This document shows positions 52,274 to 60,706 of a stretch of DNA of 64,000 bases, piece by piece. The notes under the pieces are model-generated. The model searched no databases, was not told the origin of the DNA, and saw only the letters and a program-made list of their open reading frames with translations. Source of the stretch: JABMOV01 sp964344305 (GTDB lineage Bacteria; Fidelibacterota; Marinisomatia; Marinisomatales; JABMOV01); NCBI GenBank assembly GCA_964344305.1, contig CAYFMT010000002.1, forward strand, positions 1 through 64,000, read 5' to 3'. Numbering within the stretch: the first letter of the stretch is position 1; each line of letters starts with the position of its first letter. The position numbers and the translations under genes are program-made.

Positions 52274-53244
52274 TTTCTAATTCTTTTTTTCCAGTTTTTG
52301 TTCAATGATCCATGGACCAGACCAAGAATCATTGCAGGGATTAAAAACAAGCCATATAGTTCGCGGTATAAATTGAACTCTTTAATTTCAATTTCCGTTC
52401 TTTCCAAATTATCTATTTCTGCATAGACATTCTCCAATGCATGTACATCTGTGGCACGAAAGAATTGTCCTCCCGTTTTTTCTGCAATAGATATTAATGT
52501 CTCTTCGTCAATTTCATTTTTTATATAGCCACGATTAGGGATGTGGGTGATATCCTGATTGGTACCCGCACCTATGGTATGAATACGTATATCGAATTGA
52601 GCTGCCAGATCAGCTGCAGTAATGGGATCCAATTCTCCTGCATTGTTGCTTCCATCTGAAAGGAGGACAATGATTTTACTTTCCGCATCACTGTGACGAA
52701 GACGATTCGTAGCATTGGCAATAACCATACCGATGGCTGTACCGTCGTATTCCCGCTCAGCAATCTGTATATCCTTGAGAAGTTCCATAAGGACCTCCTT
52801 ATCAACAGTGAGGGGACATTGAATAAAGGTTTCACCAGCGAACACCAAAATACCAATTCGGTCCTGGGTGCGGTTTTCAATGAATGTCCTGGCTGTTTCC
52901 TTTACGGCTTCGAGCCTGTTTGGTTTAAAATCATCGGCGAGCATGCTGCTGCTAATGTCCACAGCGAGAATAATATCGACCACTTCAACAGTAGTTTCCT
53001 GTAGTTTATCGATTTTTCTTGGACCTGATAATCCCATTACAATAAGTGAAAGAACGGTTAACTCAATAATCCTCAGGACATTGATTTTTACCTTCCCTTT
53101 TCGAATCATGGATAACGGCAGGATCGCAACACTTGATAAACGAACGGATCCTTCTCGCGTTTTTCCACGCGTATACATGTAGTATGCAATGACAGGAATC
53201 AAAATCCCCAGCAATAAATACCAGGGATGGGAAAACTCAATCAT
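52270..53244 (-). CDS. batA: BatA, von Willebrand factor A domain membrane protein
   Basis: The 324-residue protein has the BatA layout: two N-terminal helices (about 7-23 and 57-73), a VWA domain with MIDAS residues Asp96, Ser98 and Ser100 (AVDISSSMLADDF), then DGTAIGMVIANAT and LLSDGSNNAGELD, and a C-terminal helix (LYGLFLIPAMILGLVHG). It is the first gene of the Bat operon here. The MoxR AAA+ ATPase and DUF58 genes that usually precede batA are absent: the upstream neighbour is tatA after a 130-bp gap. Confidence 0.9.
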   Translation of the reverse strand: MIEFSHPWYLLLGILIPVIAYYMYTRGKTREGSVRLSSVAILPLSMIRKGKVKINVLRIIELTVLSLIVMGLSGPRKIDKLQETTVEVVDIILAVDISSSMLADDFKPNRLEAVKETARTFIENRTQDRIGILVFAGETFIQCPLTVDKEVLMELLKDIQIAEREYDGTAIGMVIANATNRLRHSDAESKIIVLLSDGSNNAGELDPITAADLAAQFDIRIHTIGAGTNQDITHIPNRGYIKNEIDEETLISIAEKTGGQFFRATDVHALENVYAEIDNLERTEIEIKEFNLYRELYGLFLIPAMILGLVHGSLNKNWKKRIRK

Positions 53245-53374
53245 ACCTCTCCATTATGAAATACAATGCACATTACGTATGGACTCAGGAAATGTTTCAA
53301 TTCCGCCAGAAATTACCATGGAGAAAGATTGTTATGACTTATAAAGGTATGGAAGAACCGATGAGGATGAAATG

Positions 53375-53599
53375 TTATTTTTTTTCGTCAGAATCCAAAT
53401 CTACCTGCTTGGCAGCATCTTCAATCTCTTTTTTTGCGCCATCAACAGCTCCTTTGAATTCCCGGATACCCTGTCCAAGCCCTTTGGCCAGTTCAGGTAA
53501 TTTTTTTGCACCGAACAACAATAGAATCACAAGGAATATGAGCAGAATCTCTCCATATCCCAGATTAAAAACTGCGTATTGTATAGTCATGTCACTCAT
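53375..53599 (-). CDS. tatA: Sec-independent translocase TatA
   Basis: TatA forms the pore-like assembly of the twin-arginine pathway. The 74-residue protein has one membrane helix (GEILLIFLVILLLF), the FG hinge, the amphipathic helix AKKLPELAKGLGQGIREFK and an acidic tail. AGGAG 6 nt upstream supports the ATG at 53599 rather than the ATG three codons later. No tatC lies nearby in this window. Confidence 0.95.
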   Translation of the reverse strand: MSDMTIQYAVFNLGYGEILLIFLVILLLFGAKKLPELAKGLGQGIREFKGAVDGAKKEIEDAAKQVDLDSDEKK

Positions 53600-53638
53600 A
53601 TTTTTCTCCTGTAATCCGTGGGAATTTAATGGAAACCA

Positions 53639-53926
53639 CTAACGGAAATAGCGTAAAAAATAGTAAGACGTAGCCAGCCCGATTATGGTAGTGAAATTGA
53701 TGGTAAGAGACAACCCAAACTGAATTGTGATGAAACCAAGATCCAGGTTAATCACACCAGATTCACTACCGACGAGTCCACCAAGAGAGAAATTTATACT
53801 GAGTAGGAAAAAATCTTTCACCACACTTTCAGGTAGAATCCAGCCCAGGATTTGACCCAGTATTGTTCCTATCATAGCGCCAATCATGAGGATAATAAAT
53901 ACGAGGGATAGCTGACGTTTATTCAT
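53639..53926 (-). CDS. DUF4321-like small membrane protein
   Basis: The 95-residue product has two or three hydrophobic segments: LVFIILMIGAMIGTILGQIL at the N-terminus and FGLSLTINFTTIIGLATSYY at the C-terminus. Size, Gly-rich first helix and terminal LTINFTTIIG motif fit the DUF4321 family of inner-membrane proteins without known function. It sits 2 bp downstream of pssA and 39 bp upstream of tatA, so it is probably part of the same operon. Confidence 0.65.
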   Translation of the reverse strand: MNKRQLSLVFIILMIGAMIGTILGQILGWILPESVVKDFFLLSINFSLGGLVGSESGVINLDLGFITIQFGLSLTINFTTIIGLATSYYFLRYFR

Positions 53927-53928
53927 AA

Positions 53929-54687
53929 TTAATCTTCCTGAATCTGGGTTTCGACCGAATCAAATCGATGGGGATGGATCATCCAGTTGATGATGCTCCA
54001 GCTAACATAAAATATAAAAATGGGAAACAGAATTACACCTTTCCATATCGCTATGGCCACCAGGATAATCAAAATGCCTGCAAGACTGATGGAATTGGAT
54101 TTACTGACGCGAAACGATAGAATTGGAAATTTCCCAAATCGAATTGGACTGACCATCATCACACCGAATAATACTGCAAGGAATAGCCCTACACGAGGGT
54201 CACCAAGGTTTCCATAAACTTCTTGAGAAAAGAGTGAGTAACTGAATAACCCCAATGCAGCAAGTGGTGTGGTCAATCCGGTAAAATAGGGAGTCGGATT
54301 TTCATCCTGAAGCAGATTAAATCGTGCCAGTCTGATGGTTCCAAATAGAATTGGTGTAAATGCAATAATTCCTTCCAGAAGCGGGGGTAAACCTGTTACC
54401 CAGGAAACATAAATCAGTAATGCAGGTGCTACACAAAACGAAATGGTATCAGCGAAAGAATCGAATTCCGTCCCAAATTTTGAAGGAATACCAATCATAC
54501 GTGCCAGTTTACCATCAATGGCATCCATGACACCAGCGCTGAATATCAACCAGCCTGCAAGTTCAATTCTACCTTCCATTAATTGACCTATGGCCAGAAA
54601 ACCGAGAAACATGTTAAGCACCGTGAAGATATTGGGGATCACACGTTTGTTAATGCCTTTTTTTCCTCGACGATGTATTCGCCTCAT
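53929..54687 (-). CDS. pssA: CDP-diacylglycerol--serine O-phosphatidyltransferase
   Basis: The enzyme makes phosphatidylserine from CDP-diacylglycerol and serine at the inner membrane. The 252-residue protein has the complete CDP-alcohol phosphotransferase motif: DGKLAR (Asp58-Arg63), then Gly72, Asp76 and Asp80 in FGTEFDSFAD. About seven membrane helices follow or flank it. The preceding psd gene overlaps it by 4 bp, so both steps to phosphatidylethanolamine are co-expressed. Confidence 0.95.
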   Translation of the reverse strand: MRRIHRRGKKGINKRVIPNIFTVLNMFLGFLAIGQLMEGRIELAGWLIFSAGVMDAIDGKLARMIGIPSKFGTEFDSFADTISFCVAPALLIYVSWVTGLPPLLEGIIAFTPILFGTIRLARFNLLQDENPTPYFTGLTTPLAALGLFSYSLFSQEVYGNLGDPRVGLFLAVLFGVMMVSPIRFGKFPILSFRVSKSNSISLAGILIILVAIAIWKGVILFPIFIFYVSWSIINWMIHPHRFDSVETQIQED

Positions 54688-55328
54688 TTCACCTCCGCTA
54701 TAACTGTTTCACCACCGACGACGATATCTCCTTCTTTGACCAGAACCTTGAACGATACCGGCAATAAAATATCCGTTCGTGATCCAAACATGATAAATCC
54801 CATTTTCTCACCAGTTTTATATTCCCGGCCCTCAGTGGAATAATTTAAAATCCTCCTGGCTATCAATCCGGCTATTTGCTTCAAGACAACTGGTCCATGA
54901 TTCGTTTTGTACACTGTTGTTGATCGCTCATTCTCATCGGATGCTTTGTGGTCATAAGCGGCAAGAAATTTTCCCGGGGTATGATTGACCTGATCAACCA
55001 CACCTGACAGTGGCACCCGATTGGTATGCACATTAAATACGTTCAGAAAGACAGAGATCAAGAGAGCTTCTTTCTCATGAAAAGTTGATGTAACAGGTTT
55101 TACAGAAACCACTTTTCCATCAGCGCTGCTTAGAACAATACCATTGCCATCGGGGATTGATCTGATTGGGTCCCGAAAGAAGTTTAGAATGAACCCCAAC
55201 AATATCACCATGATCACAGACAATATTTTTAGCCATAGGTGTGGAAAATATAAATCAAGAATGATCATCGCTGAAGAAACCAGTATCAATAACCCAATGA
55301 TCTTCAATCCTTCTGGTGCAATTCTAAT
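54684..55328 (-). CDS. psd: Phosphatidylserine decarboxylase, short (Bacteroides/archaeal) type
   Basis: A pyruvoyl enzyme that turns phosphatidylserine into phosphatidylethanolamine. The self-cleavage site is FGSRTD (Gly-Ser, residues 175-176 counted from the TTG), with FRDPIRSIP, ADGKVV, FLNVFNVHTNRVPLSG and NERSTTVYKT typical of the short family. The frame's first usual start is TTG at 55307, but it lacks a proper ribosome-binding site. An ATT at 55326-55328 sits 6 nt after GGAGG and would add IRIAPEG, which matches the IRI-x-x-EG N-terminus I recall from Bacteroides homologues. I therefore prefer the ATT start (214 residues). Confidence 0.92.
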   Translation of the reverse strand: MRIAPEGLKIIGLLILVSSAMIILDLYFPHLWLKILSVIMVILLGFILNFFRDPIRSIPDGNGIVLSSADGKVVSVKPVTSTFHEKEALLISVFLNVFNVHTNRVPLSGVVDQVNHTPGKFLAAYDHKASDENERSTTVYKTNHGPVVLKQIAGLIARRILNYSTEGREYKTGEKMGFIMFGSRTDILLPVSFKVLVKEGDIVVGGETVIAEVK

Positions 55329-55329
55329 G

Positions 55330-56439
55330 CTAGTCCTCCTTCACTTTTCCCAGTTCCATTCTCACACGCTTCTTGTCTCCCTCTCGGTATATCTCCATGG
55401 TGATCCTGTCACCTGGTCTCAAATCATCTGCTTCTATGACATCAAAAATTTCTCGCGCACTGGTAACGGATTGTCCATTTACCTTCGATATTACATCTGC
55501 AGGTTTTAACCCGGCTTTCTCTGCCGTACTCCCATCTTCGATCTCAACGATAATGACACCCTGGGTAAATGGAATATCCAGGTATCCGGCAATTTTTCGT
55601 GTGAGAGGCTGGACATGGAGACCGGTTGAAAAACTCCTGTCAATTCGTCCCCTGTTTTTTAACTCTTCCGCAATCTCCATGGCCCGGTTAATTGGAATGG
55701 CAAACCCGATCCCAATAGATCCCTGGTCAAAATCGGATCCTGTATAAATGAATGTATTGATACCAATGACTTCTCCATGAGCGTTCACCAGGGGACCACC
55801 GCTGTTTCCACGATTAATGGAGGCATCAGTCTGGATCATATTTTGGAAAATCTGTCCACCCTTCTGGCGGCCAAAATCCATGTTTAATGCACTCACGATT
55901 CCAGCGGTTGCAGTTGGTTGCTGGTTAATGGCAAACAAACCATACGGGTTTCCAAGAGCAATAACCCACTCACCAATGATCATGTCTTCAGAATCCCCCA
56001 GTTCTGCATAGGGAAATCTGTGACCTTCCAGTTTCAGTAATGCCACATCCGACACTTTATCTGATCCTATTAATTCTGCTTCGTATTCTTCACCACCGGG
56101 AAGGGTTACAATGATTTCACTGGCATTTTCCACCACATGGTTGTTGGTGATTACATATCCATCAGGACTGATGACTACACCGGAACCTGAACCCATCACT
56201 TTTCGCGGTTTCAAGGTGTAAGGGAAGAAGTAATTAAAAAATGGATCCACATATGGGGATTGACTGCTGACCTGCTGATACTGCACAACATTAATACTTG
56301 CTACTGCGGGGCTAACCTTATCTACAGCCCTTGTGATTGCATTTTCCCTTGAGTCATAGATGGACTGAGCAACTATGTTGCCAAGCAACATTAGAATAAC
56401 ACTCCCAAGGATACTGGCTTTAGTCTTCATAGTGAACAT
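55330..56439 (-). CDS. HtrA/Deg-type serine protease with one PDZ domain
   Basis: A periplasmic quality-control protease of 369 residues. An N-terminal signal or anchor (ASILGSVILMLLGNIVAQ) is followed by a trypsin-like domain with the triad His101 (ITNNHVVE), Asp131 (SDVALLKL) and Ser213 (NRGNSGGPL). One PDZ domain (about 270-360, GVIIVEIEDGSTAEKAGLKP) makes it closer to DegS/HhoA than to two-PDZ DegP. The ATG at 56439 overlaps truA; an ATG three codons later is equally possible. Confidence 0.93.
   Translation of the reverse strand: MFTMKTKASILGSVILMLLGNIVAQSIYDSRENAITRAVDKVSPAVASINVVQYQQVSSQSPYVDPFFNYFFPYTLKPRKVMGSGSGVVISPDGYVITNNHVVENASEIIVTLPGGEEYEAELIGSDKVSDVALLKLEGHRFPYAELGDSEDMIIGEWVIALGNPYGLFAINQQPTATAGIVSALNMDFGRQKGGQIFQNMIQTDASINRGNSGGPLVNAHGEVIGINTFIYTGSDFDQGSIGIGFAIPINRAMEIAEELKNRGRIDRSFSTGLHVQPLTRKIAGYLDIPFTQGVIIVEIEDGSTAEKAGLKPADVISKVNGQSVTSAREIFDVIEADDLRPGDRITMEIYREGDKKRVRMELGKVKED
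55335..55340 (-). promoter_or_regulatory. Ribosome-binding site pointing to an ATT start for psd
   Basis: The minus strand reads AGGAGG, then ACTAGC, then ATT AGA ATT GCA. The site overlaps the last codons and stop of the upstream protease gene. It is correctly spaced for the ATT but 27 nt away from the TTG at 55307. Confidence 0.6.
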
Positions 56440-57169
56440 GCGTTAATATTAAACCTTCTGAAGGTGCCTTGAAAATACGAACATTCTTTCTGGGAGATTG
56501 AATCAATTGAAAAAAATCGGATTCGTCATACGTTCCTCTGGTTACTTCTACCATTGTCCCTACTAAATACCGTACCATATGATGGAGAAATCTATTTCCA
56601 ACTATATTAAACACGATAAATGGATGATCCTTTTTCCATTGCGCTCCCTTAACAGTACACAGTGAATGGTCCAGTTCCGGATTCACTTTGCTAAAGGATA
56701 AAAAATCGTGTGTACCCAGAAGATGGTTTGACAATTGATTCAGGTGAGAAATATCCAAGCCAGGTAACTGCCAGGATTGATTTCGATACAGTATGCTGTC
56801 TCCTGTGTATACCTGATACCTGTAATGTCTTTCTCGAGCAGAAAATCTAGCATGGAATTCCTGTGAAACCTGTTCCACGCTTTCGACAATTATAGATGGA
56901 TGAGTGGTGGCATTCAGTGCCTTACAAATACTGGTTGTATCAATGGCCGTTTCAAGATCGACATGGGCAACCTGTCCCCAGGCATGTACACCTGTATCGG
57001 TGCGACCGGCTCCAATGACTTTTACCCGTTCCCCATCTCCAAATGGTAACAAGGCTTTCTCCAACTCCCCCTGGACAGTGCGTCCTGTTTTCTGAAGCTG
57101 CCATCCCTGGAAATACGACCCGTCGTATTGCAGAGTAATCTTATATCGTAAACCCAACAAAAAATCCAA
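56420..57169 (-). CDS. truA: tRNA pseudouridine synthase A
   Basis: TruA makes pseudouridines 38-40 in the tRNA anticodon arm. The 249-residue protein has catalytic Asp58 in GAGRTDTGVHAWGQ, with LQYDGSYFQGWQLQ before it and RFLHHMVRYLVGTMVEV near the C-terminus. No ATG precedes the conserved N-terminus: candidate starts are TTG codons at 57169 or a few codons later, all inside the 3' end of the upstream ecfT gene and without a clear ribosome-binding site. Translation is probably coupled to ecfT. Confidence 0.93.
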   Translation of the reverse strand: MDFLLGLRYKITLQYDGSYFQGWQLQKTGRTVQGELEKALLPFGDGERVKVIGAGRTDTGVHAWGQVAHVDLETAIDTTSICKALNATTHPSIIVESVEQVSQEFHARFSARERHYRYQVYTGDSILYRNQSWQLPGLDISHLNQLSNHLLGTHDFLSFSKVNPELDHSLCTVKGAQWKKDHPFIVFNIVGNRFLHHMVRYLVGTMVEVTRGTYDESDFFQLIQSPRKNVRIFKAPSEGLILTHVHYED

Positions 57170-57857
57170 TAAATAAAAGTGTGGAAAGAAGAATGGTCAT
57201 TGTATCCCTGAGGGACCATACAATGGGGAATGCTATAGATCTTGGTACAACAGACCCATAGCCTCTTTGAATCATTTGATTGGTAATGTCATCTGCTTTC
57301 CGGTACTGCTCAGTAAACAACACTGGTAAATGTTTAATAACATGCTCGATTTTTTTACCCAGGGATAAGTTCTGATGAATACCCAGTGCTTTATCAGACT
57401 GTGCAGCCATCTCCCAATCTTTCTGAAAGGATGGGAAAAATCGAAGAATCAGTGCCAGGAACAAGAACATATTCTCGACAGCGATCCATGGTTTATTTAT
57501 GTGTATCCAACCGGTACGGAGAGCAGGAATAATTAACTCATTTTTCCCCCATAATAAATACAATGCCATGAGTTGAACCATTCCAAAAAATTTAAGGGAT
57601 ATAAATCCAGCTTGCGAGGCAGCCTGAGAAATGTCTGATCCCAGTATACCAACAGAAATGATTAAGTAAACAATATACATGAGTGGGAGATAGTACATGA
57701 ATCCTTTAATCCTATCCCAAACATGGGTTCGGTTTTGAATAGTCAGAATCAACAAAACAGCTAAAAATGTCAAAATAGAAACCCAGGATTGTAAACTAAA
57801 CATACTGATGAGTATCAGCACAAATATCCAAAGTAATGTCAGAGGATTCACAACCAT
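57141..57857 (-). CDS. EcfT/CbiQ-type energy-coupling factor transmembrane protein
   Basis: A 238-residue membrane protein with about five helices in the N-terminal two-thirds and the EcfT coupling region near the C-terminus (RKADDITNQMIQRGYGSVVP, with the Arg-Gly pair of the usual A-R-G motif). EcfT joins a substrate-binding S component to two EcfA ATPases in vitamin or metal importers. Neither ATPases nor an S component lie beside it here. ecfT-truA adjacency is known from Firmicutes ribosomal clusters. It overlaps truA by 29 bp. Confidence 0.82.
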   Translation of the reverse strand: MVVNPLTLLWIFVLILISMFSLQSWVSILTFLAVLLILTIQNRTHVWDRIKGFMYYLPLMYIVYLIISVGILGSDISQAASQAGFISLKFFGMVQLMALYLLWGKNELIIPALRTGWIHINKPWIAVENMFLFLALILRFFPSFQKDWEMAAQSDKALGIHQNLSLGKKIEHVIKHLPVLFTEQYRKADDITNQMIQRGYGSVVPRSIAFPIVWSLRDTMTILLSTLLFIGFFVGFTI

Positions 57858-58475
57858 CTAAAACTGAATGGAAGCTTGAATTGTAGCGTTGTTCCCCAAA
57901 TAATTTGGGGAGATTGAAAACCCTGAATTCGAAAGTTTTCTGTTTAGGTACAATGCATCTATGGCAGATACAACATGATTGATCACAATCCCGCCAACCA
58001 GGAATTTGCCTGAAAGATGCAACCTGTCACGACGAATCCGCATTCGTTCAAATTCTTTCCGACTTGGTGTTGAATCCCATGACCAGTTCCATTCTTCCGT
58101 CATGTCATACAATGCATCCGTCTCTCGCCAACGTCTGTGCTCATCGTTGAAGGCATCCCTGGTATTGTAATTACCAATGTCGATCCAGAATTGATCATCC
58201 TTCCCGGCTGTTTGGACTCCTGCATGGTTTGAAGCAAACCCTCTCATAGTTTGGTCCATGTAATCTGACGCGCTGTTACAGGAGATAACCGATAACCATA
58301 ATAGGCCTTCCATCAAGAGGAATGCCCTGCCTCGATCATTTTGCTGGAGTGTAAATTCTCCTGACCCGGGGATAACCAGAGACGATAATACTGGAGATAT
58401 ACCGGTAGAAATTTGTCCAGTTACAAGGGACAATCCCATCATGATGAGTACTATTGTTCGCGAAATCTTTTCCAC
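57858..58475 (-). CDS. Unrecognised membrane-associated protein (DUF5683-like)
   Basis: I cannot assign a function. The 205-residue product has a signal peptide (TIVLIMMGLSLVTGQ). A conserved-looking early block follows (VLSSLVIPGSGEFTLQQNDR, GRAFLLMEGLLWLSVISCNS), then a charged middle part and a late hydrophobic segment (GKFLVGGIVINHVVSAIDAL). The P-G-x-G-E block plus second helix pair recalls DUF5683 proteins common in the FCB group. The start is GTG or the ATG pair a few codons on. It overlaps lnt by 25 bp and abuts ecfT. Confidence 0.6.
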   Translation of the reverse strand: MEKISRTIVLIMMGLSLVTGQISTGISPVLSSLVIPGSGEFTLQQNDRGRAFLLMEGLLWLSVISCNSASDYMDQTMRGFASNHAGVQTAGKDDQFWIDIGNYNTRDAFNDEHRRWRETDALYDMTEEWNWSWDSTPSRKEFERMRIRRDRLHLSGKFLVGGIVINHVVSAIDALYLNRKLSNSGFSISPNYLGNNATIQASIQF

Positions 58476-59959
58476 ACAGATCCTCCTATAAAGATGATCA
58501 TTATCATTGCAGTTATCATGGCAAATTTATCACCATGGATTGAATACCATGAACGGTAAGGAATAATATCTACATTAGCGAGGAATATTTCCTGCTTCCC
58601 AATGGGGACTTTGTGGATAATTCGACCTACTGGATCAATCAATCCGGATATTCCAGTGTTGGCACTTCTCACAATGGATATTCGGTTTTCCACAGCCCTC
58701 AGCACAGCGCATTCAAAATGCTGATACGGACCAGTGCTGTTCCCAAGGTATCCGTCATTGGCTTCAATGGTAATGAATTCCGATCCTTTTTGTATAAATC
58801 GTCGCACGACATCCGGGACACTTGATTCATAGCAGATGACATTGGAAAATGATGTAGAATCATACCTGAAAACGGTATAGTCATCACCCTGGACAAAGTT
58901 CCCCTGTCCAAAATTCAGTTTTTTCAAAATGGGAAACCTCCCACTCAATGGAATGTATTCCGCAAAAGGAACCAGGAAAACTTTCGAATACATATCATAG
59001 GATCCATCCGGTTTAAGGAAAATTGCCCCATTGTAAAAACTCGCTTCTTTGTTCTCATCCCACTTTTTATCCACTGTTCCAGTTAGCAGAGGTGTGTTTC
59101 CCTCTATAACACGCCGAAGGACTTTTTTTCTATTGGTTCTAGACAGTTTCAGGTATGTGGGTAATGCGGTTTCAGGCCATAGCACAAGATCTGGATTCAA
59201 TTTGTTGGCTTCCACATGTAAGGAGTCCATTAAGGCAAATACTGCTTTACGGTTTTCCCTGTCCCATTTTTCATTTGGATCCACATTGGGTTGTGTTACA
59301 GCAATATGTACACGTTTTGATACCGGTAGCGATCCAATCTTCTCTATCTGGATGAACCCGTATGTACCAATAAGAACAAACAAAATGACCGTGAAGGTTA
59401 TGTATCTCACGGGTCGACCACCTGTAATGGCTAAATATAATCCAACATTGATCATAACTATCCAGAACGCTATTCCATATGTTCCCATCACATCGGCAAG
59501 CTGGATAAGCGGAAGGTATTGTGACTGCGACAGAGCAAGGTTAGCCCATGGAAAACCAAGGGGACCCAGACTACGAATCCATTCCATGGTAACCCAGGCA
59601 AATGGCAGGGTGATCCATGGAGAAAAATCATTTTTTATAAAGGATACAATGTATGCAAGAATTGCCCAGAAGATTCCCAGATACAATACCGCACCTGTTA
59701 ACGAAAGGAGTACAGGGAGAAATGTTGTACCACTGTTAAAACCAATCCAGTGAAAGGCAATGAAATTTGCTGCAACAGACGCTAGATAAGTGAACCATGC
59801 AGACTGACGAGGAGAGTGGGTAGTTACAATATGGATCAGAGGAATCAATCCAATCCATGCTAAAAAACCCACATGAAAGGATGAATGATAAGAGACACCG
59901 GTAACCACACCCGACACTAAGGCAAGATAAGCTGGTTTTATACCAATCAGATATTTCAC
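58451..59959 (-). CDS. lnt: Apolipoprotein N-acyltransferase
   Basis: Lnt adds the third acyl chain to lipoproteins in the inner membrane. The 502-residue protein has seven or more membrane helices and a nitrilase-type domain (about 215-470) with the triad Glu263 (LWPETALP), Lys326 (YSKVFLVPF) and Cys376 (VICYESS). The essential Glu in VPFAEYIPL is present too. The start is GTG overlapping the ruvX stop. Together with lolA it shows a full outer-membrane lipoprotein pathway. Confidence 0.95.
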   Translation of the reverse strand: MKYLIGIKPAYLALVSGVVTGVSYHSSFHVGFLAWIGLIPLIHIVTTHSPRQSAWFTYLASVAANFIAFHWIGFNSGTTFLPVLLSLTGAVLYLGIFWAILAYIVSFIKNDFSPWITLPFAWVTMEWIRSLGPLGFPWANLALSQSQYLPLIQLADVMGTYGIAFWIVMINVGLYLAITGGRPVRYITFTVILFVLIGTYGFIQIEKIGSLPVSKRVHIAVTQPNVDPNEKWDRENRKAVFALMDSLHVEANKLNPDLVLWPETALPTYLKLSRTNRKKVLRRVIEGNTPLLTGTVDKKWDENKEASFYNGAIFLKPDGSYDMYSKVFLVPFAEYIPLSGRFPILKKLNFGQGNFVQGDDYTVFRYDSTSFSNVICYESSVPDVVRRFIQKGSEFITIEANDGYLGNSTGPYQHFECAVLRAVENRISIVRSANTGISGLIDPVGRIIHKVPIGKQEIFLANVDIIPYRSWYSIHGDKFAMITAMIMIIFIGGSVWKRFREQ

Positions 59960-60366
59960 AATGAATGGGTGTCTAAGAATTGCTGCAATATGATGGCAGC
60001 AGCACGCTGGTCAATCAGTCCTTTGTTATGACCGGTTTTAATGTCCTGCTGTATCAGTGATTTTTGTGCACTAACTGAGGATAATCGTTCATCCTGAAAA
60101 TGGATTGGCAATGAAAAAACTTCAAGTTGTAAAGCAAATTCTCTCACCTTTTCAGTGAGAGCTGTATCCTGCCCTTTCATTCCAATGGGCAACCCCAATA
60201 CAATTTGTGTTACTGATTCACTTTCAATGATGTCCTTAAGTTTGCTGAGAGAATCGGAAGCTTCTCCAATCAGAGTATCATAAGGTGATGCAATAATATG
60301 AAGCGGATCAGACAATGCGAGTCCGATCCGCCGTTCACCATAATCTATCCCGAGAATTCGCCCCAC
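59956..60366 (-). CDS. ruvX: RuvX/YqgF pre-16S rRNA nuclease
   Basis: An RNase-H-like nuclease of 136 residues, implicated in 16S rRNA 5'-end maturation and formerly called a Holliday-junction resolvase. Motifs are ILGIDYGERRIGLALSDPL, IVLGLPIGMKGQDTALTEKV and LSSVSAQKSLI, with the terminal DQRAAAIILQQFLD. The start is GTG. It precedes lnt with a 4-bp overlap and lies 25 bp downstream of the HU gene. Confidence 0.93.
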   Translation of the reverse strand: MGRILGIDYGERRIGLALSDPLHIIASPYDTLIGEASDSLSKLKDIIESESVTQIVLGLPIGMKGQDTALTEKVREFALQLEVFSLPIHFQDERLSSVSAQKSLIQQDIKTGHNKGLIDQRAAAIILQQFLDTHSL

Positions 60367-60391
60367 GTTGAACGATCCTCTTCTATCCCTG

Positions 60392-60706
60392 TTATTCCCC
60401 GATGGGTTTTGATAAAAATGCCTTCAGGATTTTACCAGGTTTAAAATGTGTCTTGCGATGAGCTGGAACGTATATTTCTTCGTTTGTACGTGGATTTCTT
60501 GCACGAGGTTTTGCCTTGGTTTGCTTCACTTCAAACACACCAAAGTTTCTGATCTCAATTCGTGTTGAAGGACGATCATCCATAAGCATATCTCTCATGA
60601 CCGTAAATATTTCATCGACATAGCTCGCTGAATTCTCCATTGTCCCACCCAGTCTGGTGGCGACTTCTTTTGCGATTTCCTTCTTCGTATAGGTTTTCTT
60701 GTCCAT
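60392..60706 (-). CDS. HU/IHF family DNA-binding protein
   Basis: A nucleoid-associated protein of 104 residues. The N-terminal helices (YTKKEIAKEVATRLGGTMEN) and the DNA-clasping arm (IEIRNFGVFEVKQTKAKPRA, RNPRTNEEIYVPAHRKTHFK) are present with the arm-tip proline in RNPRT. The family core is about 90 residues; short extensions occur at both ends. It is 1 bp downstream of the relA/spoT gene. Confidence 0.93.
   Translation of the reverse strand: MDKKTYTKKEIAKEVATRLGGTMENSASYVDEIFTVMRDMLMDDRPSTRIEIRNFGVFEVKQTKAKPRARNPRTNEEIYVPAHRKTHFKPGKILKAFLSKPIGE

Noticed and set aside
53245..53374. Coding sequence or promoter in the tatA-batA gap
   Set aside because: No supported frame on either strand; a TTGAAA hexamer with a poor -10 partner was too weak to report as a promoter.
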